64,000 nucleotides of DNA from Pyrenula massariospora (taxonomy: Eukaryota > Ascomycota > Eurotiomycetes > Pyrenulales > Pyrenulaceae): positions 310,001-374,000 of the forward strand of contig JAGFMI010000025.1 in assembly GCA_021030905.1 (NCBI GenBank), given 5' to 3'. Shown here piece by piece: positions 35,301 to 46,925 of this stretch. Position 1 is the stretch's first letter; every line of letters begins with the position of its first letter. The notes under the pieces are model-generated. The model saw only the letters and a program-made list of their open reading frames with translations. It searched no databases and had not been told where the DNA came from. The position numbers and the translations under genes are program-made.

Positions 35301-36857
35301 GGCACCAGGCTGTCCGAGGCTGTGCGAGATCGTAGCGATTCCAAGGGGTCGACGGCGAGATTCGCAGTAAGGCTGATCAGTTGATGACCGGTGCGTAGTA
35401 TGGTCGGGGGGCTGACCTCGTCCGAAGGAGCCGTAGTGCAAGGGAGAGGTTGTGCGAGGGGACTTTGAGTGGCCGGCAGAAGCGGCGGTCTTTTGCCATC
35501 GCGGCTGTCACCGGCTGGTCATAATGTTGGGCTTCAGCTGATTCGAGGTGCGGGCGGTCTGGGGAGGCGGTATCCCTGGAACGATAGGCCCTGCGGCACT
35601 GCGAGCGTCTTTTCTTGTTCGTAATTTCCACGGCTTTGCCTGACTTGGCGCTCGACTCGCGTCCCAAACAACCCAGCAGGCACCCTAACCTCTTCCCTCC
35701 CCCAACCCCCGGCGTCTTGAGCCCTTCCTCCGACTCTTACCTCACCTCACCTCGCCTGCTTCCCACCCAACATTCACAAAAAATACCTGCCAATGCTCAA
35801 TCCTCACCCCCCCAAACTCAGACCTCATTAAGCGTGACACCCTTTCGATCCTCCAGAAATAACCTTGTTGGCTCACCGCGGCATCACTCTCCGACTCATT
35901 CTTGGCCTTCACGCTGTTCATTTTCTGTTGTGATTCCCAGGATCCACCTTGCAGAGCCATCTCGCTCCCGACCTTGCTCCCGACCTCGCAACGGTCTCCT
36001 CCCAAAAACGCTTCCCGCCACCACCGGAAGCGGTCCTGTCCTTACCGTCTCGCAAACGCACCTTGACCGTGGAAAGCGATTATTGAGCAAGCTCGCGCTG
36101 TCGAATCTTCAGTCATCCTCAAACACCCTCACGACGCACCGAAACATTAATAGGTTGAGGGCTTGTCGCGCTCGGCTTACCTTCGGCTCTACGTCTCACG
36201 CCATACCTGAAAGAAAAATCTACCTTCGCCGCATATCCCTCTGAAAAGGTTCATCCCAACAACGCCCTCGATCCTTCCCCTCACCTCTCTCCAACTCGAA
36301 TTTTTTCCTCCCTTTTTGCATCATCCAAGCGGTGTAGTCGGCTCTCAATCACACTGTCCCTCCCCAGATTATCCCCTCTCACCACCAGCGTTGCGACTCG
36401 GGATCCTGTGTTTTTAATCGTGGGACCTACTCCTATTTAGTAACCGCTTGATTCTGCCTGGTGGCGGGCAAAATCCGGATCGACGCTTGCAAAAGTGGGT
36501 CTGTCCATACAGGCTGAGTGGAGCTTTCTTAAGACACCCGGAAGACCCTCACCAAAACAACTTCGTAATCACGTACATGTGTGTTTGTCCTACACACTTG
36601 CTCTCTGACTTTGGGTGTTGTGGAGACTTCACGAACCACTAGCTTGGAGATCAGGAACCGTGTGGAGGAACGACACTATCGTGTTAACCACCGAGAACCT
36701 CACTTATCCACGAAACGTCGAGCTTCCGCCCGTCATTCTGTCGTTTCCGGCCGCGTACCAATCCCTCCCCATTGCACACTAGCATTCACAGGAACAGGAC
36801 CTCGCGTGTCGATGAGGTCCACAACTACTGCTTTGGATTGGGATTTCATTTGTTGAG
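29338..36857. other. 7.5-kb gene-poor region
   Basis: No frame longer than about 110 codons lies in 29.3-35.3 kb and none has a recognisable family. I searched by eye for small exons of the QCR10 type and found none I could defend. Base composition is balanced, not strongly AT-rich, so it is not an obvious RIP-degraded tract. From about 35.6 kb to 36.85 kb the plus strand is pyrimidine-rich and is probably promoter and leader of the C2H2 regulator; the 209-codon frame at 35615-36244 fits that bias and is Pro/Ser/Arg-rich. Confidence 0.5.
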
Positions 36858-39800
36858 ATGGACAATAGGCCTCCGTTTCCACGATCAACGCCATCGAACA
36901 ATCAACCCCAATACGCCAACATGAATACGTACATGAGCTACCAGCAACCTCAGCTACCCCCCTTAGGGCATTACCAGTCACACCCTTCATCGACCCAAAA
37001 TTATCTATCACAGCCTTCAAGATCGAACCAGCAGCCATCGCAACCACAAGCGCAAACTCAAGCCCAATCACAACCTCAGTCTCAGCAAGCACAACAGCAA
37101 TACCCTGCGACGTCTACTGCTCCCATGAATTCTGATCGATACGGTCAATTACCTCAAATCGCGTCTCACCCTACGTCAAGCGGTGTACCCCCGTCCCATT
37201 TCATGACCCAACCCAATCAGCAATACCAACAACATCCCCAGGGTTATCCAACGTCAACTTCTGCACCTTCATTTCCTCAACGCGCTCTTGCTCCTGCTCT
37301 TCCTCGAGATCAGCAACAACCAGGCGGTTATGCTCCGGCGAACTACACGCAGGCAGAAACAAGATCCGGAGCTTCCGCTCCCTGGAGCAGCGCGGAAACA
37401 ATGTCTAATGTGCCTGCAGATTCAAAGGAGTCTTCCCGATCACACGTGGTCGGGCAGCAGGGACGACGCGGCATTCTTCCAAGCGCTCCTGGTCGCCCAC
37501 CTGTAGCTCCAAATGCGACATCGAGCCCTGGTAACGGCTCTAACGCCAAAAATTCGGCCATTCCAACTAAGGATGCTGATGGAAAATTCCCATGCCCCAA
37601 TTGCAACAAAACCTACCTGCACGCGAAGCATCTCAAGCGACATATGCTCCGACGTATGTACCTTTCCTTTATTCGATCATGTGTTGACTGACTCTGGCAG
37701 ATACGGGTGACCGTCCGTACATGTGCGTGTTATGTAAAGATACATTTTCTCGGAGCGATATCTTAAAGCGACACTTCCAAAAATGCTCTGTTCGAAGAGG
37801 CAATCCTACAGGTGCCAGCCATCTATCTAACCCTGCTGCACACCTGAAGAAGTCGCAGGCTGCAGCGAACAAGTCCGCGGGAGCTTCTATCAGCAGCGCT
37901 GAAACCACGCCAAACCAAATGTCTGGTACATACGGTCAAACGAGCATGGGCGGACCAATGGCACCGAATACTTCAACATATCCCGATGCTACGTCCATGT
38001 CCAACCCAAATGCGCAGACGCCCGCAAGCTCACTGGGGCGTTCTGAAGAGGTCTACACCGCGTATAACGCTGCGTCGAACCAGAACTGGCAGCAAATGAA
38101 CCCGAAGCAACACAACCCCATGCTATTCCATCCCACGTCAAATTCTCCGGACCACTTCGCAGTGAGCAGCTCCTCCGAAGACAAACGCTCAATTCTAGCC
38201 GCTGCTCCTGCTCATCAAGGTGAGCAGGAATGGATGTATCCAGGAGGTCAGGAACAGTATCTGTTCCCAACTTCAATGAGCAATGGGTATGACTCGATGA
38301 CGGCACATTCGGGGGATGTTAAGAAGGAATATGATGGACATGAGCCGGCTCAGGGCAATTATTACATGCCATCTACCACGTTCGGTGCTGACGGTACGCT
38401 TGGTCCCGGTCCCTTGCTTTGGGCAACGGATCCATCGCAAGATGATCCTGTCCAACTCAAAGCGAACCAGCTTGTTGACTTTTGTTTCCCTGGTGGATTA
38501 CAGGAATCGCTCCAAGAGCAAGAGCATAATGCTCAACTTCGCGCTTGCATGACCGCCGATAATATCAAAGATTTTTTAAATTCCTTCACGAATTGGCAAG
38601 GTCATTTCCCTTATCTACACGTGCCAACATTCAATTTCAATGGCGCTTACGATGGTTTGATTCTCTCTATTGTTTGTATTGGGGCAGTTTATTCAGATAG
38701 GGTATCCGCGGATACAGTTCGACTACTAATTCAGCGAACCAAGCAAGGGATAGCAAGGACTTCTCTTTTCTACCAACAACTTCGGGACGTAAATGCTACC
38801 CACAATCACGCTCCTCCAATCCCCTCTCTCGCCGACCTCGAGCAGTTGCAGGCTTGTCTAATGATCCAAGTTTTGTCGATTTGGCATGGTGGGCCAGAAG
38901 AGCGGGCACTTGCGCGGGCTGACTGTCCAATGTGGGCAACGGTGGTTCGCCGCTACCGAATGCTAGAGACAACAAAACCACAAGATGGCAGCTACAGTCC
39001 TCTCCATAATCTACAACCCCAAGAACCTTTTGATCCTTCAACTTGGGATTGGGAAGCATGGGTTGAGCAAGAGAAGCGCCTGAGGTTGATGTATTTCATC
39101 TACCTTCTTGATGCCGCGCTTTGCATATGGTTCAATTGCGTTCCACAGCTCGACTCTGCAGAGGTTCGACTGCCGTTACCATCGGATGATGCTGCCTGGG
39201 AGGCCAAAACAAGTGACGAATGTGCTCGCGCACTTGGATTGAGAGGCCTGGATGCCCAGGCGACTATCAATAATAATGGCAGTCTTCGTTCAAATCAGCC
39301 CCAACTACATCTGATTCTTGCGGGCTTACTTGAGCCTCCGATTGCCCTACAGCAGCGTACGACTAACGTATATTCGAAATTCATCCTCATCCATGCTCTT
39401 CTCGTTCAGATCTGGATGACACATCAACGTATTGCTCTCGGATCAACTACACCTCCCTCCCAGACTTTCGATCCAGCGACAGGTCGGCCTTATTTATCCC
39501 TTTCGCAGCAGGCTTCACTATCAATCAACGGAATGCCCTACCCAGGCACTACTACACAGTCATCTAGTAACGGAAATCTTCAAGTCCTTCAAACTATTAA
39601 CGGCGGCCTCGCTCGCTTCAAACAGATCTGGGACTCGGACATGTCCATTCAATATCCTCCTAGCCAATACGCAACAAATCCAATTCGCCGTATAGGTTTC
39701 TGTCGCGATGGGCTTTTATTTTACTGGATGGCAAAATGGACCATCCAGTCTAACAGGCTGGCCGATTGGCAACTGCCTCCTGATCAGCGTTTCTTGCAGG

Positions 39801-39994
39801 TGATGAACCTTCTCAAACAGGCCAGGCAATGGGCTCAAAGTGATGCAGCACAGAGAGGAGAGGAGGCAGGCAGCGCAACTGAGGCTGTCAAAGACTTTCC
39901 AGCGGCGGCTACGGCACTGGTATTGGATATGAAAAAGCTCTTCCGGCCGTTGGATGCACTGTATGACGGATCGCCGCTGGAACAAGGTTACTGA
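36858..39994 (+). CDS. C2H2 zinc-finger regulator with fungal transcription-factor domain
   Basis: Exons 36858-37653 and 37701-39994 join in phase 1 across a 47-nt GTATGT/GGCAG intron to give 1029 residues. The first 240 residues are Gln/Pro/Ser-rich, including a Gln-rich stretch near residues 57-85 typical of activation domains. The splice completes finger 1 (C246, C249, H262, H266). Finger 2 follows with C274, C277, H290 and a Cys at 294 in place of the last His. The segment KCSVRRGNPTGASHLS follows directly, as in a fungal C2H2 subfamily I recall but cannot name. From about residue 500 a fungal-specific transcription factor domain is present (WVEQEKRLRLMYFIYLLDAA, WFNCVPQL). It is a predicted nuclear sequence-specific regulator with unknown targets. 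Confidence 0.92.
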
Positions 39995-42938
39995 GTAATT
40001 TTCCAAGCAAACTTGCACATGCGCTTGGAATTCTTCAACCTATCAGGAGGGCGTCGAATGTTTCTTGATTTCTGGATGCACCACGGAGCGATTCGCACAA
40101 AATCTTACTATCAAACCGAAAAGCAAAGCAAAGATCAAATTTTGAAAAGGCGGACTGTAAGGGTTTACGGAAGGGAAGGCTGTCTGAATTACTTTGATCG
40201 AATTCATCACCGTTGGGTGATTTGATACCCATCGAGCGTGTCCGCAAGCCGAACATTATCTCTCAATTTGTCGATTCACCGATCATATCAAACCTGCATT
40301 TTCGAATACGTTTTTTTATCCTGCAGAAAAATATACGTACATTCACACACCAAAGGGTACGTCTGATGACCTGAGCAACGGCCGAGAAAAACAAGCAAAC
40401 ACAACAAAGAGTGGTGATCAAGCATTAGAGAAGGCGTTGGTACTGGATTATTCTCCGTTGTCGGATTGAAATGTGTCGATTTCGTTATTTGTCTAATTTA
40501 CTCTCCCCGTTCCCGACCTTCGCTGCATGCAACAACTCTGCATATGGGTGGTATTTGTGAAGCTGTTTACGCAAAGCATTATCGTTATCTGTCAGTCAAA
40601 ACCCGAATACTGCAGAGCAGGCGTTTTTGGTAGATACAACAAATACAAAGTCAATCAAAAATCCGCAGGGTCTACAACGCTCGTGCATAATCGTATTGCC
40701 TTCCGCATGATGCGCAGTTACAGCGCAGTATATCGTCTACGCCCTCACCGGTAACCAGGAGGAATGAAGGGAAGGTACAGGGGTCACGGATTCCCCCGAT
40801 TGGCAAAGCCGACAGAAAACACCACGGAGCAAACATGATGCCAGATGTAGCAGTAGGCGATGAAGGGTGTATCCTCATCTTTTCAACGCGTAGGACGAAG
40901 AAGGAAGATTCAGCCAGCAAGTTCCCCCCCTTCCCCCCCTGGGTCTTGGCGGTGGCGTCCGCTTTACAAGTTTGGTCGCCGATCAATATCTTCCCGTTCG
41001 GGTACATTGTGTCTACCCCTCCGGTTCTGGGGCGAAAAGAACCGAATTTCGTAGCATTCTGCGAGGTGCGAGCGAGCTAAATTGGCCTGAGCTGAACGTG
41101 TTCGTTTGTCTATCGTAAGCCTTCCTAGAAACGGTAAGTGGCTGGAGATACCTGGCTCGTACCGACAGAAAATTTCTCCGCTATCGAAGGAAGAGCAGGT
41201 TAACTCACGACTCCTTACGCTTAAAGATAATCATAGAACAAAAGCCTCCTTGATCTGACGGAGCTTCCCGGTATAGAGACATTTCTCTATCAAGTATCGG
41301 GCTTTCGAGAACGGCACTGTACCGTCATCCCTGAAACCCAAAAAACCGACGCTGTATTCGCTCCTCAACTTTTCACCCCATACACCATCATACCTCCGAT
41401 AACGTAAACATAGAAAGAAATTAAAAAACACGTGCACGCCACTTTCACGTCCTTGTAGCTTGCAATTCTAGTCATGAAGAGTACAAGCCCCCTTTACGGA
41501 TCTAACCAGTCTCATTCTGCTAACGCCATGGAAAACAAAAACCCGGGTCGGACACGTCATCCAACTCGATGGATTGTTCGGAAGATAAATTCCCGCTTCA
41601 GTTCGTGCGGTGAATATTGGCCAGCTTCTCGGTAGAAAGCCAGTGTCGAGTACCACTCTCAGGACCATGGAAATGCATCAGGTTAGTATCGACGGCTTCA
41701 AGGCAACGCAGACTTATGGGACTTGGCACTATGATAGACTGGTTAGTTACGCTAACCTTTAGGCCAAGAACGCAACCGTAGACCGACGTCTGGGTAGGCT
41801 TGCGCCTCGCCGTGATCCAAAGCATCCTTCTCCCTCTGTGTCGATTTTTGTCAAGGCTTTAGCCTGGCTAGCGTCGCCGGCACAATCACGGCACTCCTGA
41901 GGCCTGCTCGACAATAAATGTAAGACCTATCAGATGCGTCATTTAACATTGACTACACAGCTTCTATACGCCATAAATTCTTCGAGAACATTGCATGTAT
42001 TGATTAAAATGATCCATAAGTTTGAAACTTCGGTCTCTAAGAAGTTCAATATGTGATAACGAAGTGCATACTGGCAAGTCTCTGGTCATAGTTGAAAATG
42101 AAAACATTCACATGCACCGAAATGCCAAAACACGTCTCAATCATAGGAGTAAATTGTCACGGCGCGGCTCGCAATACTCCCTCCCGACTTATCGATCCTC
42201 TTGCGCCGTTATGCAGGTTAGGAAGAGATTCGTCTTAACGAATGAGTGGGTAGGCTGAAGGGGTAAAAAAGGGTACGCTGTATTACTGACGAAAAAAAGC
42301 TTCATTTACTTAAGTTAGAAGCGCTACGAAAGCAGTCTCTCGAGACAAGGCTTTTGGTCGCTCCCTTAATTTACATTCCTGGCCCATGCAGATGCCCACC
42401 AAACATTTCCAGCTCAACCACAACATCCTACAGAGACAGTCATTTGTCCTCACCCCCCCTTAAGAACCTAGGTGCAGCACATCCCGCGCGCCCTGATCCC
42501 GCTCTATATGTTCCAAGCCTCCTCTTCCCCTTCTTGCTCGATGCGTGTCTTTTCTCTCTGCATCACCCAACCACCTCACTACCTCTCCCCACCCCAGCCC
42601 CCGTCTTACATTCCTAATCCATCCCTCTCCACACCGTCCCTTCCCCGACTTTCCTCTCCTCACAATATCTTCAGCAAACCTTTTCCGCGGCCCATGGTGT
42701 CCTGCCTCCGGGCCTCAGCACAGCAGGCCGCACAGCCTTTATACGTCACGGACCGGCGGGGATCTTGCTCATTGCGCAGCTCCATGGGACTCTATTCACG
42801 ACGGCCGCTAGGATATGCACACATTCTCGCGAGTGACATGGGATCGTGCAGAGACTCTATCGCTGGGGAAACTCGATCCTCCTCCCCTCCCCTGAGAAGA
42901 GGCTCCTAACAATTTATGCGGGACATTTGCAGTCAGAT
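39995..42938. other. 2.9-kb intergenic region between convergent genes
   Basis: It holds the 3' regions of the C2H2 regulator and the arrestin gene. A 111-codon minus frame at 40672-41007 and several shorter ones have no family or splice partners. The plus strand at 42360-42720 is C/T-rich. Confidence 0.5.
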
Positions 42939-44204
42939 TCAGTTCCCGCCCTTTCCGAAGCCCGGCGAAGCGTACGGCGGAGGCTGCGGCTGCGGCGACG
43001 GCGTCGACCGGGGGAGCATATTCCCCATCGGTGGCGGCGGCGGCCGAAACGCTGGCGGAAGGACGGTGAACGGATGGTTGGCGAGGACGAGCTCGCTCTC
43101 CTCGTTCGCGCACGAGAGCGTGACGCTGAGTTTGAGCTTGTAGAAGCGGTGGAAGGTGTAGGTGCGGAATGAGGGGCATTCGTCTGGCGCGATTGCGAGA
43201 GGGATTGGGACGACGTTTTCCAAGAATATTGTGCTGTTGTTGGATAGGGGGATGTTTGTGGGCACTTGGCAGACGGGTAGTTTAGTTTCGCTATCTCGTA
43301 CGTGTTCGGCGTTCCAGCGTGTTTGGACTCGACGGTATGTGTACGCGGTGAGGCGGGCGTGGATGGATTGCAAGATGATCGGGGGGCGGTGCAGCGTTGT
43401 GGAAGAGGCTTGATCGTACTCGACATGGAGAGGGGTCGAGAGCGTCTGACCGGCAAAAGCTACGGTGGGAACGCTGCCGGTAAACCAGAACTGCGCGGTT
43501 GCATGCCTGGGTTCGCCGTGCATGGTACGAGACATCTTTTCGCGGAAAGAGAGGTTTTCGTTGGCAGTTCCCGTGTCTAAACGTTTGTTTGAGAGGCTGA
43601 GGGGTGTGCGGAAGGGGTCTGGCTGCGGATTGGGATTGAGTATGGGTCGTGGTGGACAGAAGCGGAGCAGAATCTTTTCTTTTAGTGCCCTGCCGCTGGG
43701 TTTTCTGGCGACTACCTTTAGAGAGTACTCTACGTAGTTGCTTTGCCCGAACCCCTTGAATGTCGGTGGAGGGAGGTGGCCAGGGAGGTGTTCGAAGAGT
43801 TCGTGGGGACGCATATCGTAGATATTGTTGTAGTCAGACTCCGCAAGAAATGGGCCAACTTGGAAGGGAAATTGGAAATGAAAATCTCGTCCCTCGCCTT
43901 GCCCTGGAGTTGGATGAGAGCCGCCTGGTACGGTGACAGGTTGACTGTACACATTTGTAGACAGCCAAAAGAAGGTTCCCTTGCACCGGTACGTGGTACG
44001 ATTCTGACTTGAACCTGTTTCTATCAGAGTCTTCGCCTTGCCTTTGAAATGCACTGTCACGTCGTTGACGGTCAGATCCTTCTCAGGTTCAATATGTACC
44101 TTGCCTCGGATACTGTCTCCGCAGGTGTACAGGTGGTCGTATTCCTTGTCCAGCGTAATGTAGACATCTGGGTTTTCAGAATTGCTTCGAAAGAACGAAG
44201 CCAT
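42939..44204 (-). CDS. Arrestin-like (alpha-arrestin type) protein
   Basis: A single-exon frame encodes 421 residues. The N-terminal half matches the arrestin N domain: DVYITLDKEYDHLYTCGDSI, then RGKVHIEPEKDLTVNDVTVHFKG with the alternating hydrophobics of a beta-sandwich. A second beta-rich domain spans about residues 230-380 (FWFTGSVPTVAFAGQTLSTPL). The C-terminus is Pro-rich (FRPPPPPMG, PSPQPQPPPY), which could offer PY- or SH3-like docking sites; no exact PPxY is seen. Fungal alpha-arrestins link plasma-membrane transporters or receptors to Rsp5-type ubiquitin ligases for endocytosis; that role here is inferred. It is shorter than ART/PalF-type arrestins and may belong to a small two-domain group. 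Confidence 0.85.
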   Translation of the reverse strand: MASFFRSNSENPDVYITLDKEYDHLYTCGDSIRGKVHIEPEKDLTVNDVTVHFKGKAKTLIETGSSQNRTTYRCKGTFFWLSTNVYSQPVTVPGGSHPTPGQGEGRDFHFQFPFQVGPFLAESDYNNIYDMRPHELFEHLPGHLPPPTFKGFGQSNYVEYSLKVVARKPSGRALKEKILLRFCPPRPILNPNPQPDPFRTPLSLSNKRLDTGTANENLSFREKMSRTMHGEPRHATAQFWFTGSVPTVAFAGQTLSTPLHVEYDQASSTTLHRPPIILQSIHARLTAYTYRRVQTRWNAEHVRDSETKLPVCQVPTNIPLSNNSTIFLENVVPIPLAIAPDECPSFRTYTFHRFYKLKLSVTLSCANEESELVLANHPFTVLPPAFRPPPPPMGNMLPRSTPSPQPQPPPYASPGFGKGGN

Positions 44205-45772
44205 GGCAAGAAGACCTGGGCTGACGCTACCACAGCGTTACGGTCAAAGATTTGAATGATAGTAAAAATTCGCGTTCTTCAAATATCAATATTTTCGGAG
44301 CCAATGCGACATAGGTGTTTCAGTTTACGGCATTAAGAGTAATTGTAAGGGATACATTATGACGAGTGCGCTGCTGCTTGGTAAATATGGCTTCAAACCT
44401 TTGGGGCGGCCGACAAGAAGCCATGCCTCTTTCCTCATCGGTCTCGAAATTGCACTGTAGAAAATGGAAAGAGGATTTGGGGGGCCGTAGCCAAGATGAT
44501 TCCTTTCAATAGCAAGGTTTAATTGGCCTTGAAGCTTCAGCCCCCATCCGCCGTCAGTACTTGCGCTCTTCCCCCACTGGATAGTGCTCGTTCATATTGT
44601 GGCACAGCTGAGGTAACGAGGCACAGCACTACCATAGCAGGTCCATGCTAGCATCAAATTCCTTCTTAGCTGTTCTAGTCGGGTTCTGGCCAGCATGCTC
44701 GGGATGAGCTCAGCCTTGTGAATCAAACTTAGTCTTAGCGTGATCCTCCAAGGTTGTGTTTGCACAATAATCATTTATGAACTCTTTACTTTGCAAGCTT
44801 GGAGAATCCGCAAGGTTGTCTTCTTGCCGCCATTAAGTGGTTCGCACAACAAGAATGCGTTATTGGGGATCAACGGATTTCTTTTCTCAATGGTTCAAGG
44901 TGAAGGATGTCAGGTGTGCAATGTGATATGATACAACGCCGTAGCCGTGATAAAATTGAGCGATCGAGGCTGGAGTACAGAAGTCGTGGCATCCCATACC
45001 GGCTAATACTCGGACTGCCACGGCTTCTGTACCCCAGCATCTGCTGACCTTCATGCACCTTTATTTCCTTTTCCCATTGCACACTGGGTTGTGCAACTTA
45101 GATCAATCTTGCCCAAATCATTCAACGAGTGTCCGTATTCTGTGATATAATCGGAATTTAAGTACTTCTCCCCCATACGTGCCTTCTTTGAAGAAAACTC
45201 GACCGAATGACGGCGCCGCAGTTTCTTTGCCTCTGAACCACCTTGCGACGCTTTTGTTGCTGTTGTCCAGTAATAATAAGCTGGCCTAATGGATCATCCC
45301 TCGGACGGGTCCTCGGAGGTTGATTGTGCTCCGAACACGGGATCTGGACTTTGAAAGTGACAAGGCCCATTGCTCAACAAGGCACAAGACCAATATTTTC
45401 AAAAACGTGAGATCCTTTGATCAGATAACGTAAGCTTACTTTAGCGAAGTGTGTTAGACTTCTATCTCTATAGATTCAAAAGCCACGGAAGTTTTTCAGC
45501 ATCCGAGTCTCCAAAGATGCAGAACATTTTGTCTTGCAAGTTCGCAAAGTCTAGGTCATACCATTCCTTCCTGAACTCCGGAAATACTTCTCAGCTGTGT
45601 TGCGTGTCAGATGATATTTCCAGCGACGTTCGTGAGCAATATAAGAATGAGTGTTGTACCCACTTCGTTTGCCATTCAGTTCTTTAGTTCTCCCGATTCT
45701 CTAGCAGCAGCCTCAAGCAAAGATAGAAAATACATTGCAGTCCACCTCACTTTACACAAGCATCAAAGCAAA
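44205..45772. other. 1.6-kb intergenic region
   Basis: It contains upstream sequence of the arrestin-like gene (left) and of the small secreted protein (right). I see no defensible gene in either strand. Confidence 0.5.
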
Positions 45773-46083
45773 ATGCAGCTCACCCCCCTTCTTACCGCGG
45801 CAATCCTTGCCCTCTCCACAACATCAACCGCCCAAGGCTTCTTTCCCACCTGCCACATGGTCAATGCAGGTTCGTGCGGCGCCGTCGGGGAATGTGTTGA
45901 CACACACGGCAGCGGTCTCATTCAGTGTGTAAGTATCCTACTCCAGCCCTCAGAGCTTTTGCTGTTATTTTACGGGGGTTGGTGAGTTGATGAAATGTCA
46001 AACAGTGCAGCAGCGCGAACCGCTGCACGGCGGATGGGAATGAGTGCCTGCAGGAGGCAGGGGGCAGATCACAGTGTACTTGA
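45773..46083 (+). CDS. Small secreted eight-cysteine protein
   Basis: Exons 45773-45928 and 46006-46083 join in phase 0 across a 77-nt GTAAGT/AACAG intron to give 77 residues. The first about 21 residues form a clear signal peptide (MQLTPLLTAAILALSTTSTA). The mature part of about 56 residues has eight Cys in the order C-x7-C-x5-C-x10-C-C-x5-C-x6-C-x9-C, with an adjacent Cys pair formed exactly at the splice junction. That size and cysteine content are typical of fungal secreted effector or antimicrobial-like peptides. It does not show the hydrophobic spacing of a hydrophobin. The function is unknown; expression would be expected to be condition-dependent. Confidence 0.75.
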
Positions 46084-46925
46084 GGAGTTGATGCGATGCG
46101 GGCTAGGATCATTATAAGACCGTGTTTTGGTAGAGTTAGAAAACCTTCTCAAATGGAACTCCCGTCTTCCCCCCATGCAATTTCCTCTCTATCAGTCTCA
46201 GCCTTAGTAACCTCAACCCGTCACCTCCTACAATCCCACTCCTACCACCTTACCTCAAAACCTTCCCCTGACCCGTCACAACTCTTATCCCCTTCTCCCC
46301 TTCTCAACACCCACGCCGCCATCATAGTCCCGAAAGTGCGGTACCCACCGCTCACAATCAAGCCCAAGTCCAAGCCCAAAGCCGTCGAGCTCCACCGTGG
46401 AGGCGGTATACGAAACATAGTAGAACGATCATGAGCGATCACGCCTGGACGTACAGAACACCAAAGCACAGCACAGCGCAGCAGTCTTTCGAGCACTGAA
46501 AAGCAAGTTGACAGTGGCCTGTCTCTTGGTGCTATCCAAGTCACTGAGGAGAGAAAGGTAGGCATGCGCACGGAGCTTGCACGCATCATGATGCCCACGG
46601 CTGGGACCGAGTCTGGAACTCTATACTAATAAGGTATGGTCAGAGGGTTGATAACCCAAAGAGTTGAGAAACACATTTTTTATGCCTCAAGTCCAGCGTT
46701 GGGGCGGTGAATTAACAACGCCGATGCCCTTTTCGAACCCCAGCAATGGAATGATGCAAATTCATAAATGCCGGAGGCTCATACATCATATGTCGAAACC
46801 TGTAGAATATCCTATACTTGGCTGCCCGCATATCTACTGGCTTGGCCGTAATAATTACAATTCTCTTTTTCCTAACTCGCCTCAATTCGCTCCACCCGAA
46901 TTCCGGATAATCCTTATCCTGTGGT
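46084..46925. other. Intergenic region downstream of RFC1
   Basis: The 3' regions of two convergent genes. Short frames at 46096-46434 (plus) and 46242-46598 (minus) overlap each other and have no family. Confidence 0.5.

Noticed and set aside
35615-36244. 209-codon plus-strand frame
   Set aside because: Pro/Ser/Arg composition follows the pyrimidine bias of the region, there is no family or splice partner, and it lies where the leader of the C2H2 gene is expected.
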